From RGIG1681 sp017467625 (GTDB lineage Bacteria; Bacillota; Clostridia; Christensenellales; UBA1242): a stretch of 64,000 bases of DNA. The DNA lies in the NCBI GenBank assembly GCA_017467625.1, contig JAFUSN010000004.1:186001-250000 (forward strand). Reading direction: 5' to 3'. The notes beneath the pieces were generated by a model. The model was not told the DNA's origin and made no database searches. It worked only from the letters and a program-made list of their open reading frames with translations. Positions 24,247-33,124 of the stretch are shown here, in pieces. Position 1 is the first letter of the stretch. The number at the start of each line of letters is the position of its first letter. The position numbers and the translations under genes are program-made.

Positions 24247-24552
24247 TTTTTAAAATTTTTGGTTAAAATGAATAAAAATTTTAGTAGTGGTTAAAAATAT
24301 TTTTGAACGCACAAATTTTTTAAAATGTATGAAAACAAACATTTTTGCATAGTTTTATCAAAATTATGATTTAATGATTTCATTGTTCAAAATCATTCAA
24401 AACTAAAATTAAAAATTTTTCAAAAAAACGCTTGACATAAAATTTTTGATTTGATACTCAGACATATTTAATCAAAAAACGCCAAAACTGTCCAAAATTT
24501 ACATTTTAATAGAATTTAAGTTTTTTTTGTGGAAAGTATAGAAATTTTTCTT
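24247..24552. other. Non-coding spacer between nrdD and ltaS
   Basis: Very AT-rich stretch of about 300 bases without a gene. The plus strand has one promoter-like arrangement (TTGACA at 24432-24437, 17 bases, TACTCA), but no coding frame or terminator in that direction. I see no supported feature. Confidence 0.5.
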
Positions 24553-24580
24553 AAAAAAAGGACGAAAGATTTTTTCGTCC
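24553..24580 (-). terminator. Intrinsic terminator after the LtaS-like gene
   Basis: GGACGAAA with its complement, followed on the minus strand by seven U. Confidence 0.85.
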
Positions 24581-24600
24581 CCAAAAGTTATTTTTATGTT

Positions 24601-26568
24601 TTAACTAATCAGTTCAGCGGCTTTTATATGTGAATTAAAAAGTTTATTTATGTTGGTTTGTTTTTTGTAAATTTCAATACAATAATTTTTAAATGATTCC
24701 TTTTGATCATTGGTTGAGTTGTTTGTAAGTGAAGTTATATCAAAAATATTTTGCGAATAGAATAATGGACTGTAAAATCCAGTAAGTTGTGAGTAATAAA
24801 CTTTTTCTTCTGCATATGGTTCAAGGAAGTTGAATCCGCCGGCCAAATATTTGTTATAAGGAAGCCCAAATAATTCTGATATTGTTGGGTAAATATCAAA
24901 AGTTGAAGTGAAGTCAGAAATTTGTTTTGGGACAATTTTTTTACTATAAAGAATTAGTGGAACATTGTAGCTTTTTAAATTTTTATAATCTGATAGATCC
25001 GTGTTTTTAATTTTGTAACAAAGCTCGTGGTAATAACAATTATGATCAGCAAAAAGCAAAACAGTTGTGTTGTCAATAAGTTTTCTTCCATCGCCAAGAT
25101 CAGTGTTTAATTTTGCAAAGAGATTTTTAAGCATTCTGTCTGTATCAATTGCCTCGGATTTAAATGTACGAAGTTGATTTTGGACTGTTTTGTTTGTTGG
25201 AAAAACATAGCCCTGTTCATCAAAATAACCTTTCATATTTTCTATGTTTGTATCATAAATAGTTTTATATTCTTCAAATCGTGAATTGTTATAATCGTAG
25301 TCACCATGAGTTCCAACCGTTAAATAAAACGAAAAGAATTTTGACCCATCTGTTGGAATCATTTTATCAGAAAAAGCATTAAACACATCAACTTCTTTAC
25401 TCCAATCGTTCCAATTCGTGGTTTTACTTTCAATGGTAACATCTTCAATAAAGTGTAAGTTGTCAAATCCTAAATTTTTATAACTTAAGTTTCTATCATA
25501 AAATGATGAAGTGTATGAGTGAAAGTAATTACTTGAATAGCCAAGTCTCTGAAACATATTTCCAAGCGAGTAATGCACAATAATATCATCTGCCTGAAGA
25601 TTAGATAAAGTTACAATATCTGGCATAAATCCAAGCATTGCGATATCTTCACTAACATTTGTTTTATTATTACTTTCATAGTTTGTTAGAACAACACTAT
25701 CGTTCATTAAACTATATATAAATGGAGTGTTATAAGGATCAATTGCAAACCAGTCAAAACTTTCAAGCATAACAACAATTAAGTTATCTCCATAAAGCGT
25801 TGCAAATTCATTTGTTTCAGCAATGTCCCCAGTTGTGGCCTTTACAATTGAATCCAAGCTTTCACCAATTGTGGGTTTACATATTTCATTATAAAGATTT
25901 TTTGAATAAAATCCAAAAGTTCCAAACTTTTTCATTGCATAAGTTTTAAATGTAAGTGAACTCCACAAAATTTCATAATCATCATGCTTCATTGTAAAAA
26001 CTTGTGTAGTATATATTCCAATACCGCCTAAAATAAATATTGTTGAGGCCAAAACAGATGTAATTTTAGTGAAAAAACCTGATCGTAAAATTTTTTTATG
26101 CATTTTAAGGTCTAAAATAAGAATACAACCAATTGAAAGAAACAAGAGTGCAAAATTTGAAGCAATTGCCCACCAGTTAACAAAACCCCATTCAAAAGCT
26201 TTTAATCCAGCATCTGTAACTACAAACATATCAAGTGTGAAAATGGTTCCTTGGGCTCTATAAATAATAGAGTTTGTGATATTCAAGATAAGTTGAAGCG
26301 AGATAAAAAAGTAAAAAATTAAATTTCCAATCCATCGTCTTTTCCTATTAAGTATGCAAATTATTGCTGCAATAATTATTGAAAATGCAAGGTCAAATCC
26401 AAAGTATTTTGGAATAATAATATCCCAAAACCCATACATAATTGAATTTGATGTAAAAATTAAATTTAAAAGTTCAAATAAAAACACAAAAACAATATAG
26501 GAAATTGGTTTTAAAAATTCCCCAAGTGTAACATACTTGTTGTGTTGTTTTATTTGATTGTTTTCCAT
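24601..26568 (-). CDS. Lipoteichoic acid synthase-like sulfatase-fold transferase
   Basis: A 655-residue membrane enzyme of the LtaS family. Five membrane segments fill residues about 20-190, and an extracellular sulfatase domain follows from about 260. Metal-site Glu269 (MLESFDWF), the catalytic Thr303 (NNKTNVSED) and a C-terminal ADHNCYYH metal pair are visible. LtaS moves glycerol-phosphate from phosphatidylglycerol to the growing polymer and leaves diacylglycerol. No AXA-type cleavage site is obvious. It starts directly after the lipid kinase stop, with which it is co-transcribed. A different phosphoglycerol transferase specificity is possible. Confidence 0.85.
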   Translation of the reverse strand: MENNQIKQHNKYVTLGEFLKPISYIVFVFLFELLNLIFTSNSIMYGFWDIIIPKYFGFDLAFSIIIAAIICILNRKRRWIGNLIFYFFISLQLILNITNSIIYRAQGTIFTLDMFVVTDAGLKAFEWGFVNWWAIASNFALLFLSIGCILILDLKMHKKILRSGFFTKITSVLASTIFILGGIGIYTTQVFTMKHDDYEILWSSLTFKTYAMKKFGTFGFYSKNLYNEICKPTIGESLDSIVKATTGDIAETNEFATLYGDNLIVVMLESFDWFAIDPYNTPFIYSLMNDSVVLTNYESNNKTNVSEDIAMLGFMPDIVTLSNLQADDIIVHYSLGNMFQRLGYSSNYFHSYTSSFYDRNLSYKNLGFDNLHFIEDVTIESKTTNWNDWSKEVDVFNAFSDKMIPTDGSKFFSFYLTVGTHGDYDYNNSRFEEYKTIYDTNIENMKGYFDEQGYVFPTNKTVQNQLRTFKSEAIDTDRMLKNLFAKLNTDLGDGRKLIDNTTVLLFADHNCYYHELCYKIKNTDLSDYKNLKSYNVPLILYSKKIVPKQISDFTSTFDIYPTISELFGLPYNKYLAGGFNFLEPYAEEKVYYSQLTGFYSPLFYSQNIFDITSLTNNSTNDQKESFKNYCIEIYKKQTNINKLFNSHIKAAELIS

Positions 26569-27465
26569 TTATTTTTCCAATGTTAAAATTTTTATATGTT
26601 TTTGAATAACATTAAATTCAAAATAATCTTTGTCTGCGGGTTCTCCATCAAGCGTTGCAGGTGAAATTTTATCCAAAGTAATTATTCCACTTGAAGTATT
26701 TATAAAAACATAGTGTTTGTTATTTTTTGTTACATTTAAGCCAAAAAGTATAACCCATGCAATTCTAAGCAAGCTAAAAAGTCCAACCCTGTTTTTAAAG
26801 CATTTAAACATAACAATATCTGCCTTGCCATCATCCAATTTTGCATGTTTATTGAATTTAAAGCCACCAACACTTCGGGAATTTATAACTAGAACAAGTG
26901 AGCAAGTTTCAGTTATTTCACACCCATTTGTTTTTAGCGTGGCTTTAATTGGATATGAGTGAAAAATTTCTTTAAGTCCACTAAAAACATATGCAAGTTT
27001 TCCAAAAATGCGTTTTTTTGTTCTCTTTGTTGAATAACTTGTTTTTGTAAATATTCCAGTTCCATAAACATAAACTGAGTAAGAATCATTAAACTTCATT
27101 ATATCAATTTCTGTCGGTTTTCCATTAACAATAGTGTTAAGAGCTTTATCTAAATTTCTACTTATTGAAAGACTTCTTGCAAAATCATTAACAGTTCCAG
27201 TTGGAATATATCCAATAATTGGTCTTTTTTTGAGTTCTGCAATTCCATTTATAATTTCATGAATTGTTCCATCTCCGCCAGCCACAAATAAATAATCTAA
27301 AGTTTCACCAAGCATTTCAGCAATTTCTTTAGCGTGACCAGAATGAGTTGTTTCAATGAATTCAACATCACCAAATTTTATTTGAAGTGTTTTTTTGATT
27401 TTATTAATATTTTTTGAAATTTTACTTTGTCCACTTTCTGGATTATAAATAAAAACTGCGTTCAT
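26569..27465 (-). CDS. Diacylglycerol/lipid kinase (DgkB/YegS family)
   Basis: A 298-residue soluble lipid kinase. The nucleotide-binding GGDGT lies at 63-67 and is followed by IGYIPTGTVNDFARSL, both family hallmarks. The C-terminal beta-sandwich carries the LDGEP motif near residue 275. DgkB in Firmicutes phosphorylates diacylglycerol to phosphatidic acid and so recycles the by-product of lipoteichoic acid synthesis. The gene ends exactly where the LtaS-like gene begins, which supports that role. Sphingoid or other lipid substrates remain possible within the family. Confidence 0.88.
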   Translation of the reverse strand: MNAVFIYNPESGQSKISKNINKIKKTLQIKFGDVEFIETTHSGHAKEIAEMLGETLDYLFVAGGDGTIHEIINGIAELKKRPIIGYIPTGTVNDFARSLSISRNLDKALNTIVNGKPTEIDIMKFNDSYSVYVYGTGIFTKTSYSTKRTKKRIFGKLAYVFSGLKEIFHSYPIKATLKTNGCEITETCSLVLVINSRSVGGFKFNKHAKLDDGKADIVMFKCFKNRVGLFSLLRIAWVILFGLNVTKNNKHYVFINTSSGIITLDKISPATLDGEPADKDYFEFNVIQKHIKILTLEK

Positions 27466-27488
27466 AAAAAAAGTTTAACAAAAACCCA

Positions 27489-27517
27489 CAAAAAAAGCAA
27501 ACAAATAATGTTTGCTT
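27489..27517 (-). terminator. Intrinsic terminator after the metal exporter gene
   Basis: AAGCAAACA with its complement around a five-base loop, with U-run on the minus strand. It overlaps the stop of the exporter. Confidence 0.8.
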
Positions 27518-28442
27518 AAATTTTCAGAAATCCAAATGGAATAAAGTGAAGGGCATATCCAAAAATCAAACTAAACAAGATTAGCGAGATAATAATAAAC
27601 AAGTTTTCTTTCCAATTTTTGTTTTTACGGAGTAAAATCAAAAAACCAATTCCAGCATTGACTGAAAGCCCCGCAACAATTGATCCAAAACTTAATCCGC
27701 CAATTAAATATAGTTCAGTGAGGGCAACAGATGCAACACAATTTGGAATTAAGCCAACAACAACGGCAAGCACAGGTTGAAAAATTTCACTTGATGACAA
27801 AAAGTTAACAACAGCTTCCTCAGTTACGAGTTTAACAAGCGTATTAAACAAAATATTAAAAATTAAAATGTAAGCCGAAATTTTCAAAGTATGAACAAGT
27901 GGGTGTTTCCAATCAAACTTTTCTTGTTCCGTATCATGACCACAGCACGCATGAATATGTGGATGCTTTTCATGGTCATTGTGCTCTTCAGTTTTTACAT
28001 CAATTTCTTGCAAATGAACACCATTTTTCGAGTTTTTAAATATAAGTTTATAAAGTCCCCAAATTGCATAACCCATAGCAATGGCTATAACGATTTTAAC
28101 AGCAATAAGCATTAAAAGTGCAGGAATGCTCTTATAATTTGAAATCATAATTGGAAGAGCTTCATCACTTGTTGCAACAAAAACGGCAACCAATGCTGCG
28201 ATTGAAATTTTTCGTTCTGCATAAAGTTCAGCTGAAATTACTGAAAACCCGCACTGTGGAAGTGAACCAAATACGGCACCAACAACAGGACTTGCTTTTC
28301 CGTTTAAAAGTTTTGATCTTTGAAAACTAAAAACATTTTTATATTCTAATAGTTCAATCAAAAAATAAACGATTAAAAGGATAGGCAAAACTTTTGCTGT
28401 GTCAATCAAAGCATCTTTTAAAATATCCCAAGCAATTTCCAT
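27516..28442 (-). CDS. Putative heavy-metal exporter, about ten membrane segments (ArsP_2-like)
   Basis: A 308-residue inner-membrane protein built of two similar halves. Each carries a polar helix break: GSLPQCGFSV near residue 59 and GLIPNCVASVALTELYLIGG near residue 230. Between them lies a cytoplasmic loop rich in His and Cys (DHEKHPHIHACCGHD, near residue 157), a likely metal sensor or ferry. This fits the family annotated as putative manganese transporter or 10TM heavy-metal exporter. The ATG at 28442 has GGAGAAAAAT in front. Palindromic CCCC/GGGG operators in the promoter suggest control by a CsoR/RcnR-type repressor, hence nickel, cobalt or copper. Substrate is inferred. Confidence 0.7.
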   Translation of the reverse strand: MEIAWDILKDALIDTAKVLPILLIVYFLIELLEYKNVFSFQRSKLLNGKASPVVGAVFGSLPQCGFSVISAELYAERKISIAALVAVFVATSDEALPIMISNYKSIPALLMLIAVKIVIAIAMGYAIWGLYKLIFKNSKNGVHLQEIDVKTEEHNDHEKHPHIHACCGHDTEQEKFDWKHPLVHTLKISAYILIFNILFNTLVKLVTEEAVVNFLSSSEIFQPVLAVVVGLIPNCVASVALTELYLIGGLSFGSIVAGLSVNAGIGFLILLRKNKNWKENLFIIISLILFSLIFGYALHFIPFGFLKI

Positions 28443-28472
28443 ATTTTTCTCCAAAAATAAAACACATGGCAA

Positions 28473-28501
28473 AGTATAACCCCCAGGGGTGTTTTTGTCA
28501 A
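28473..28501 (-). promoter_or_regulatory. Promoter of the metal exporter
   Basis: TTGACA, 17 bases, TATACT on the minus strand. The spacer is almost filled by the palindrome at 28479-28490. Confidence 0.8.
28479..28490. promoter_or_regulatory. C/G-rich operator 1 (CsoR/RcnR-type)
   Basis: ACCCC, CA, GGGGT is a perfect palindrome standing out in AT-rich DNA. It lies between the -35 and -10 elements. CsoR/RcnR/CstR repressors bind such C-tract/G-tract sites. Confidence 0.6.
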
Positions 28502-28511
28502 GCAATTTTTA

Positions 28512-28528
28512 AAACTCCCCAGGGGGTT
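28512..28528. promoter_or_regulatory. C/G-rich operator 2
   Basis: A second CCCC-A-GGGGG palindrome with A/T flanks (AACTCCCCAGGGGGTT) lies just upstream of the -35 box, about 33 bases from operator 1. Confidence 0.55.
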
Positions 28529-28547
28529 TTTGTTTTTTAAATGGTGT

Positions 28548-28570
28548 AAATACCGATAAAATCGGTATTT
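28548..28570 (-). terminator. Hairpin after the short-chain dehydrogenase gene
   Basis: AAATACCGAT with its complement around three bases. The U-tract is short, so it is a weak terminator at best. Confidence 0.5.
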
Positions 28571-28576
28571 AAGATT

Positions 28577-29500
28577 TTATAAAACTTTTAAATCTTTTAA
28601 AATTTGATTTGTTATGTTATAGGAATTTTTTAAAATTTCATCATTTTCAAGTTTAAGTTTTTTTGCTTTGGGCTTACCATAAACATTTGTGAATCCTCGC
28701 GGGCCAAGCCATTCTTTTAAATTTGTTTTATAAACGATGCCATAAATTTCGCTCAAGCATGCGGTTTTTGGCGATGGAAAAAGCAATTTCATAATTGGAT
28801 TTGCAAGTCCATACACAAATTTATTCCATTTTCCTTCAGATTTAACAAAAAGTGAGCTTGCCGAAACACCCGGGTGACAGAGATTAATGCAAACATTACT
28901 GTTTGAATTTTCAAGTTGTCGCTTCCATTCTGTGGCATAGTATGTCAGCCAAAGTTTTGTGTTTGCATACAAATTAAAATCACTTTTTGAATTTTTAAAA
29001 TCAATATTATTAAAATCAATTTTTTTATTAAAAATACTGATACTCGATAAAAATACAACCCGTGAATCTTTTTGTTTTTCAAGTAACGGCAATAGTTTTT
29101 GAGTTAAAATGATAGGGGAAAGGAAATTAACAACAAAGTGTTTTTCATACCCACAGCTGAGCAGTTCCGGTTTTTGTGCATAGATTCCAGCATTGTTTAT
29201 AAGGGCGTCAATTCCGTTTGGGCATTCTTTTTTAATTGTGTCAGCAAATTTTATAACACTATCAAAACTTTTAAGATCAAGTTCAAAAATTTTAAACTTA
29301 AAATTTTCATTAACATTTTTTAATTGTTTAAAATTATCAGCAGCTTTTTTAGTGTTTCTAACACCAACAAAAACTGAAACATCAAATTGTGAAAGGTATG
29401 CACAAACTTCTTTTCCAAGCCCACTAGTTGTTCCAGTAATAACAATGGTTTTGTTTGAAAGAATTTCTTTAAATTGATTAAGCCATTTTAAATTTTTCAT
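28577..29500 (-). CDS. Short-chain dehydrogenase/reductase
   Basis: A 307-residue SDR with a Rossmann fold. The cofactor motif TGTTSGLG is at about 22-29, NNAG at about 104-107, the catalytic Ser in FLSSISIF and the YANTK active-site pair near residues 175-180. It resembles the retinol-dehydrogenase/WW-domain-oxidoreductase-like group that prefers NADP. No neighbour suggests a substrate; the gene upstream is separated by a terminator. The frame begins at an ATG preceded by GTGAGAAAAT, a modest ribosome-binding site. Confidence 0.82.
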   Translation of the reverse strand: MKNLKWLNQFKEILSNKTIVITGTTSGLGKEVCAYLSQFDVSVFVGVRNTKKAADNFKQLKNVNENFKFKIFELDLKSFDSVIKFADTIKKECPNGIDALINNAGIYAQKPELLSCGYEKHFVVNFLSPIILTQKLLPLLEKQKDSRVVFLSSISIFNKKIDFNNIDFKNSKSDFNLYANTKLWLTYYATEWKRQLENSNSNVCINLCHPGVSASSLFVKSEGKWNKFVYGLANPIMKLLFPSPKTACLSEIYGIVYKTNLKEWLGPRGFTNVYGKPKAKKLKLENDEILKNSYNITNQILKDLKVL

Positions 29501-29565
29501 ATTTTCTCACTAATTTTTATGTATTTTTATAAATTTATTATGTTATATTGCATTTTTTAGTAAAT

Positions 29566-29589
29566 AAAAACTGCCATACGGCAGTTTTT
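29566..29589 (-). terminator. Intrinsic terminator after the DapB-like gene
   Basis: AAAAACTGCC with its complement around a four-base loop; overlaps the stop codon. Confidence 0.8.
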
Positions 29590-30652
29590 AAAATTTAAGT
29601 GTTTTATGGAAATGGATGTCTGGCATTTTGTCTGTTGTGGTGTAGCCAGGTTCAGCTGCAACAACATCTAAAAGTCGGTTTACAATGGTTGCACAAGTCA
29701 TGCGAACCGTGTCAGGTCTGTTAACAACAACAGTTGTTGTTGGCTCACCTTCAACCGTCCATTCGTTCATATCAAATTCGTCAGGACCATAAACTTTTCC
29801 AATGCACTCGCTTTCAATTACAATTCCTTCTTTTGTTTCGGTTGTAACTACTGCGCTCATTCCGGTTGCATCACCTTTTTTAATTTTCATTCCAAGTGTT
29901 TTTGAAATGAGATCCTTTTTATATGTTTGAGGAACACATTTTTGTGTTTGACGAGTTACAGTTAAACCAAGTTTTTCGCAAAGCCAACCATTAACAGTCC
30001 ACATATATGATGGGGAATAGTTTCCTGAATCAATAAGTTTTTGGCGTTCAGTATCACTGATTCTGTCAACAGATGCAATTTCTTTGTCAAATGTTTTAAG
30101 GTCAAGGCCGGCTCCATGAACTTGTGCGAGGGCGATGCCATAATCTTCAACATTGTAGCTGCTTTTACCTTTAATTCGTTTAATGTTTTGAGTTGAACCG
30201 CAAAGTGAAGTTATCATTGTTCCCCAAGAGTAATCTTGATAACCACTTCCACATAGTGTTATGCCGTTTTCTTTTGCAAGTTTATCAAGTTTCTTGGTGA
30301 TTTTTTTAGCAGAATTCCAAGGGAAGAATGCTTCTTCGCAAGTTGAAATTGCATTAACCCCACATTTTGCAAGGGTTTCATAAATCCCTTCAATATCGCT
30401 CATCAAACTCATTGTTGTAACAATTGCAACATCAGGTTTTGTTTTTCTTAAAACTTTTTCAAGGTCAGCAACATTGCTAATTTTAACTCCTTTATTTTCG
30501 CCTCCAGTCACAAAAGAAATATCTTTTCCAATTCTGTCTTCTGAAATGTCAAAAGCACAAACAATTTCACCTTCTTTTTCATAAACATAGCGCATTGTGT
30601 AAACGCTCATTTTTCCGCAGCCAACTTGAGCCACTTTTAATTTTCTTCCCAT
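29588..30652 (-). CDS. DapB-like NAD(P)-dependent dehydrogenase (diaminopentanoate dehydrogenase-like)
   Basis: A 354-residue protein with an N-terminal Rossmann domain (KVAQVGCGKMS, 6-16) of the dihydrodipicolinate reductase type and a long C-terminal catalytic domain. The ending RPDTVRMTCATIVNRLLD followed by AAEPGY resembles clostridial 2,4-diaminopentanoate dehydrogenase, which acts in ornithine fermentation. None of the other ornithine pathway genes is nearby, so that function is only suggested. It is too long and too different to be DapB proper (about 250 residues). AAGGAGTTTTTT precedes the ATG. The gene is monocistronic. Confidence 0.7.
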   Translation of the reverse strand: MGRKLKVAQVGCGKMSVYTMRYVYEKEGEIVCAFDISEDRIGKDISFVTGGENKGVKISNVADLEKVLRKTKPDVAIVTTMSLMSDIEGIYETLAKCGVNAISTCEEAFFPWNSAKKITKKLDKLAKENGITLCGSGYQDYSWGTMITSLCGSTQNIKRIKGKSSYNVEDYGIALAQVHGAGLDLKTFDKEIASVDRISDTERQKLIDSGNYSPSYMWTVNGWLCEKLGLTVTRQTQKCVPQTYKKDLISKTLGMKIKKGDATGMSAVVTTETKEGIVIESECIGKVYGPDEFDMNEWTVEGEPTTTVVVNRPDTVRMTCATIVNRLLDVVAAEPGYTTTDKMPDIHFHKTLKF

Positions 30653-30723
30653 AAAAAACTCCTTTAATTTATTTTACAAATTTAATATTACCCAAGTGGC
30701 TGTAATTAGTCAAATGTTCAAAA

Positions 30724-30752
30724 TAAAAAGGAGAAAAATTTTTCTCCTTTTT
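30724..30752 (-). terminator. Intrinsic terminator after the PlsC-like gene
   Basis: AAAAAGGAGAAAAA with its complement, a near-perfect palindrome with U-run on the minus strand. Confidence 0.85.
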
Positions 30753-30759
30753 ATTAATT

Positions 30760-31605
30760 TTAATCTATTTTAGATTCTGTTTGTTTATTTTCTTTGTTTA
30801 GTTTGCGTTTTTCTTGTTTTGCTTTGAGTTTTTTATATCTTTTGCCATTAACTTCAAAAACTCTCCACATGCGTTCCATTTTTCTGTGTAGCGTTGAAAC
30901 AATGCGTTCTTGTTCAACATTCATGTCTTCATTTGGATTGAAAACAACAGGTTTCCCAATATACATTTTTTTGTTTATTTTTGAAATGTAAATTGGATAA
31001 AATGAAATTCTTTTTCCAGTTTTTTTGTAATAAAATTTTGCAATTGTTTCAAAGCCTGAAAAAAATGTTCCAACACCGCCTTCGGTGTGATAATCAAATT
31101 CTGGACAAATGAAAAGTGGTTTTCCTTTTTCTAAAACGGCGATACTTTTTTTCATTGTGATAATATTCTTTTTAGGATAATCCCTTGAAACAGAAATTGC
31201 ATGAAGAAGGTGGTGAAAAACAAAAAGAACAAATGGTTTAAAAAATGCCATAAACATTTTTTTAATGAATTTTGGAATAAATTTATAATTGTTGTAAACA
31301 TTCATTCCAATTTGGTGGTCAATAAGTTCTGGTTCCATCATTCCGTCCATAATCCAAGGAATTGATCGGTATGGAAATTTTAAAATAAAAATTGTTGGTC
31401 CATAAAGTTCATAGTGGTTTGCAATAAAAACTCTTGCTTCGTCATCTTTTCTAATATATTTTTTTCCAACCACTTTTGAGTGCAAAACAAGTTCTCCAAT
31501 AAGCCAAATAAGTCCAAATAAAATTGTAAAAATTGGGTAAGCAATGCACTTTCCCAAAAACGATAAAATTCTTAAAAATATATTTTTTTTCTTTTTTTCG
31601 ACCAT
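30760..31605 (-). CDS. PlsC-like acyltransferase, divergent
   Basis: A 281-residue membrane-associated protein resembling 1-acylglycerol-3-phosphate acyltransferases. An N-terminal membrane segment (about 14-38) precedes ANHYELYGP near residue 62, a variant of the NHX4D catalytic box in which the Asp is not at the usual place. FICPEFDYHTEGG near residue 168 stands where PlsC has its FPEGTRS block. A second hydrophobic segment lies near 112-135 and the C-terminus is a highly basic tail. The altered box means activity or substrate may differ. The start has no strong ribosome-binding site. Confidence 0.62.
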   Translation of the reverse strand: MVEKKKKNIFLRILSFLGKCIAYPIFTILFGLIWLIGELVLHSKVVGKKYIRKDDEARVFIANHYELYGPTIFILKFPYRSIPWIMDGMMEPELIDHQIGMNVYNNYKFIPKFIKKMFMAFFKPFVLFVFHHLLHAISVSRDYPKKNIITMKKSIAVLEKGKPLFICPEFDYHTEGGVGTFFSGFETIAKFYYKKTGKRISFYPIYISKINKKMYIGKPVVFNPNEDMNVEQERIVSTLHRKMERMWRVFEVNGKRYKKLKAKQEKRKLNKENKQTESKID

Positions 31606-31643
31606 ATTTTGATTTTAACTTGAAATGCATAAAAAGTAAAGTA

Positions 31644-31672
31644 AAAAAAAGAGTAGATTATTTTCTACTCTT
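31644..31672 (-). terminator. Intrinsic terminator after the InlB-repeat protein gene
   Basis: AAGAGTAGA with its complement around a short loop; U-run on the minus strand; overlaps the stop codon. Confidence 0.8.
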
Positions 31673-33059
31673 CACTGCTTGAATCATCTAAATCTTTTTG
31701 TTCAACATGTTGATCTTCAACATACTCGCCGTTTGTAGATGTTTCGGTTTCATCAATTTTAACACTTTCAAATTTATCAGGATCTTCAATGTTAAGTTCT
31801 TCACCAATTGTTCCCGTTCTAACAATTGTATCTTCAAATTGTGAGCTGTTTTGTGCTGCCTGCTTAACTTTTTCACTGTCATGTTTATCAAAATAGTTTT
31901 TATCATTAAGCATTTTTTGAACATCTTCTTTTGAAAATTTAAATTTATTATCCGGATCATCAACATATCTTCTAATTGGAAGATCATCATCTTCAGGGAT
32001 TGGTTTCAAATTTCTTCTATTGTCATATGTTGATGGGGTGGTTGAATGATCAGGAACGGTTTTAAATAATAGAATAAATTCAACAATTAAAAGAATGAGC
32101 CCAGCAACAGCGAGTGCTGATGCAACAATTAATAAAATCAATTGATTTTTTGGAATAATTTGATTTGCTAAAATAAGTGAAATTGGTGCCAAACTAAAAA
32201 TTGATTGTTTTTTAATTCGGCGCAACCTCATCAAAAATGCTGCGGCAACAAATTCAGCGATAGCAAAAATAAATATTACAGCAACAACAAAAACCAAATT
32301 TGCATCACCAGGGTTTATAACAAGTCCACCCGAAACAATTGTTTCAAAAAATTTGTAGTTTTCATCTTCATTTCTTGAAATTTTAACATCATATGTTCCC
32401 GCGTCATTAGGAATCATTGGTGTCCAATTATTGTTAACTTTATACTGAACCAAAAAACCTGTAAGCGAACTAAAATTGTTAAAAGCTTTTGACGATGAGC
32501 CATATGTGTAGGTTTGGATAGAAGTGTCAATTTTAATGGTTTGTTTTTCTGTAAAGCTTGCGTAAATGTCAATATCATACGCCGGCATTGTTGTTAAAGT
32601 GAATGGGCTTGAAAAAGTTGAATCATTAAACCAACCCTGAAATTTAAATCCGGTTTTAACAGGATCATTTCCAAGATTAATTTCTTGGTTAAAATCAAAC
32701 TGAACAGATTGCGTTGTCGTGTCAATGTGCTTGGTTATTGAATATTGTCTGGTTTCCCAGTGGGCAGTTAAGTATAAATCATGCGCAGGCATTTTTGTGA
32801 GCGTGCACAAAACCTCTGGATCACCATAAAACCAACCAACAAAATTAAAACCTGCACGAGTTGGATTTTCAGGATACAAAATATTTGCTCCTTCCGCAAA
32901 TTGACCATCTGAAACAAATGATCCACCAGCGGAGTCAAAATAAACTGTGTAAGTTACAGCCGCATGAGCAGTTTTTGGGGAATTAATAAATTTAAATGAA
33001 AAAAGTGAAAGTGAAAGCAATGCAAAAATAGCAACCAAAAAGCAACTAAATTTTTTCAT
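31665..33059 (-). CDS. Surface protein with two InlB B-repeats, membrane anchor and acidic cytoplasmic tail
   Basis: A 464-residue protein. A signal peptide (1-33, ending TAHA) is followed by two InlB B-repeats (Listeria-Bacteroides repeat) at about 36-105 and 108-172, with the typical NPTRAGFNFVGW signature. An MBG-like beta domain follows (about 174-250, ending INPGD). Then come three hydrophobic segments (about 257-280, 292-310, 315-340) and a 120-residue acidic cytoplasmic tail. A surface domain joined to several membrane spans and a charged tail is unusual; sensing across the membrane is a possibility. AGGTGTTTT precedes the ATG. Confidence 0.75.
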   Translation of the reverse strand: MKKFSCFLVAIFALLSLSLFSFKFINSPKTAHAAVTYTVYFDSAGGSFVSDGQFAEGANILYPENPTRAGFNFVGWFYGDPEVLCTLTKMPAHDLYLTAHWETRQYSITKHIDTTTQSVQFDFNQEINLGNDPVKTGFKFQGWFNDSTFSSPFTLTTMPAYDIDIYASFTEKQTIKIDTSIQTYTYGSSSKAFNNFSSLTGFLVQYKVNNNWTPMIPNDAGTYDVKISRNEDENYKFFETIVSGGLVINPGDANLVFVVAVIFIFAIAEFVAAAFLMRLRRIKKQSIFSLAPISLILANQIIPKNQLILLIVASALAVAGLILLIVEFILLFKTVPDHSTTPSTYDNRRNLKPIPEDDDLPIRRYVDDPDNKFKFSKEDVQKMLNDKNYFDKHDSEKVKQAAQNSSQFEDTIVRTGTIGEELNIEDPDKFESVKIDETETSTNGEYVEDQHVEQKDLDDSSSEE

Positions 33060-33124
33060 AAAACACCTCCAACTTTTATGATTAAATATTACTAATTTTT
33101 ATTTAAATTGTAAAACAAAATAAA

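Noticed and set aside
24432..24460. Plus-strand promoter for a small RNA between nrdD and ltaS
   Set aside because: The -10 is weak, no plus-strand terminator follows, and such matches are frequent in AT-rich DNA.
28479..28528. C/G palindromes read as terminators
   Set aside because: Loops of one or two bases cannot form stable hairpins, and they lie inside a promoter, so operators are the better reading.
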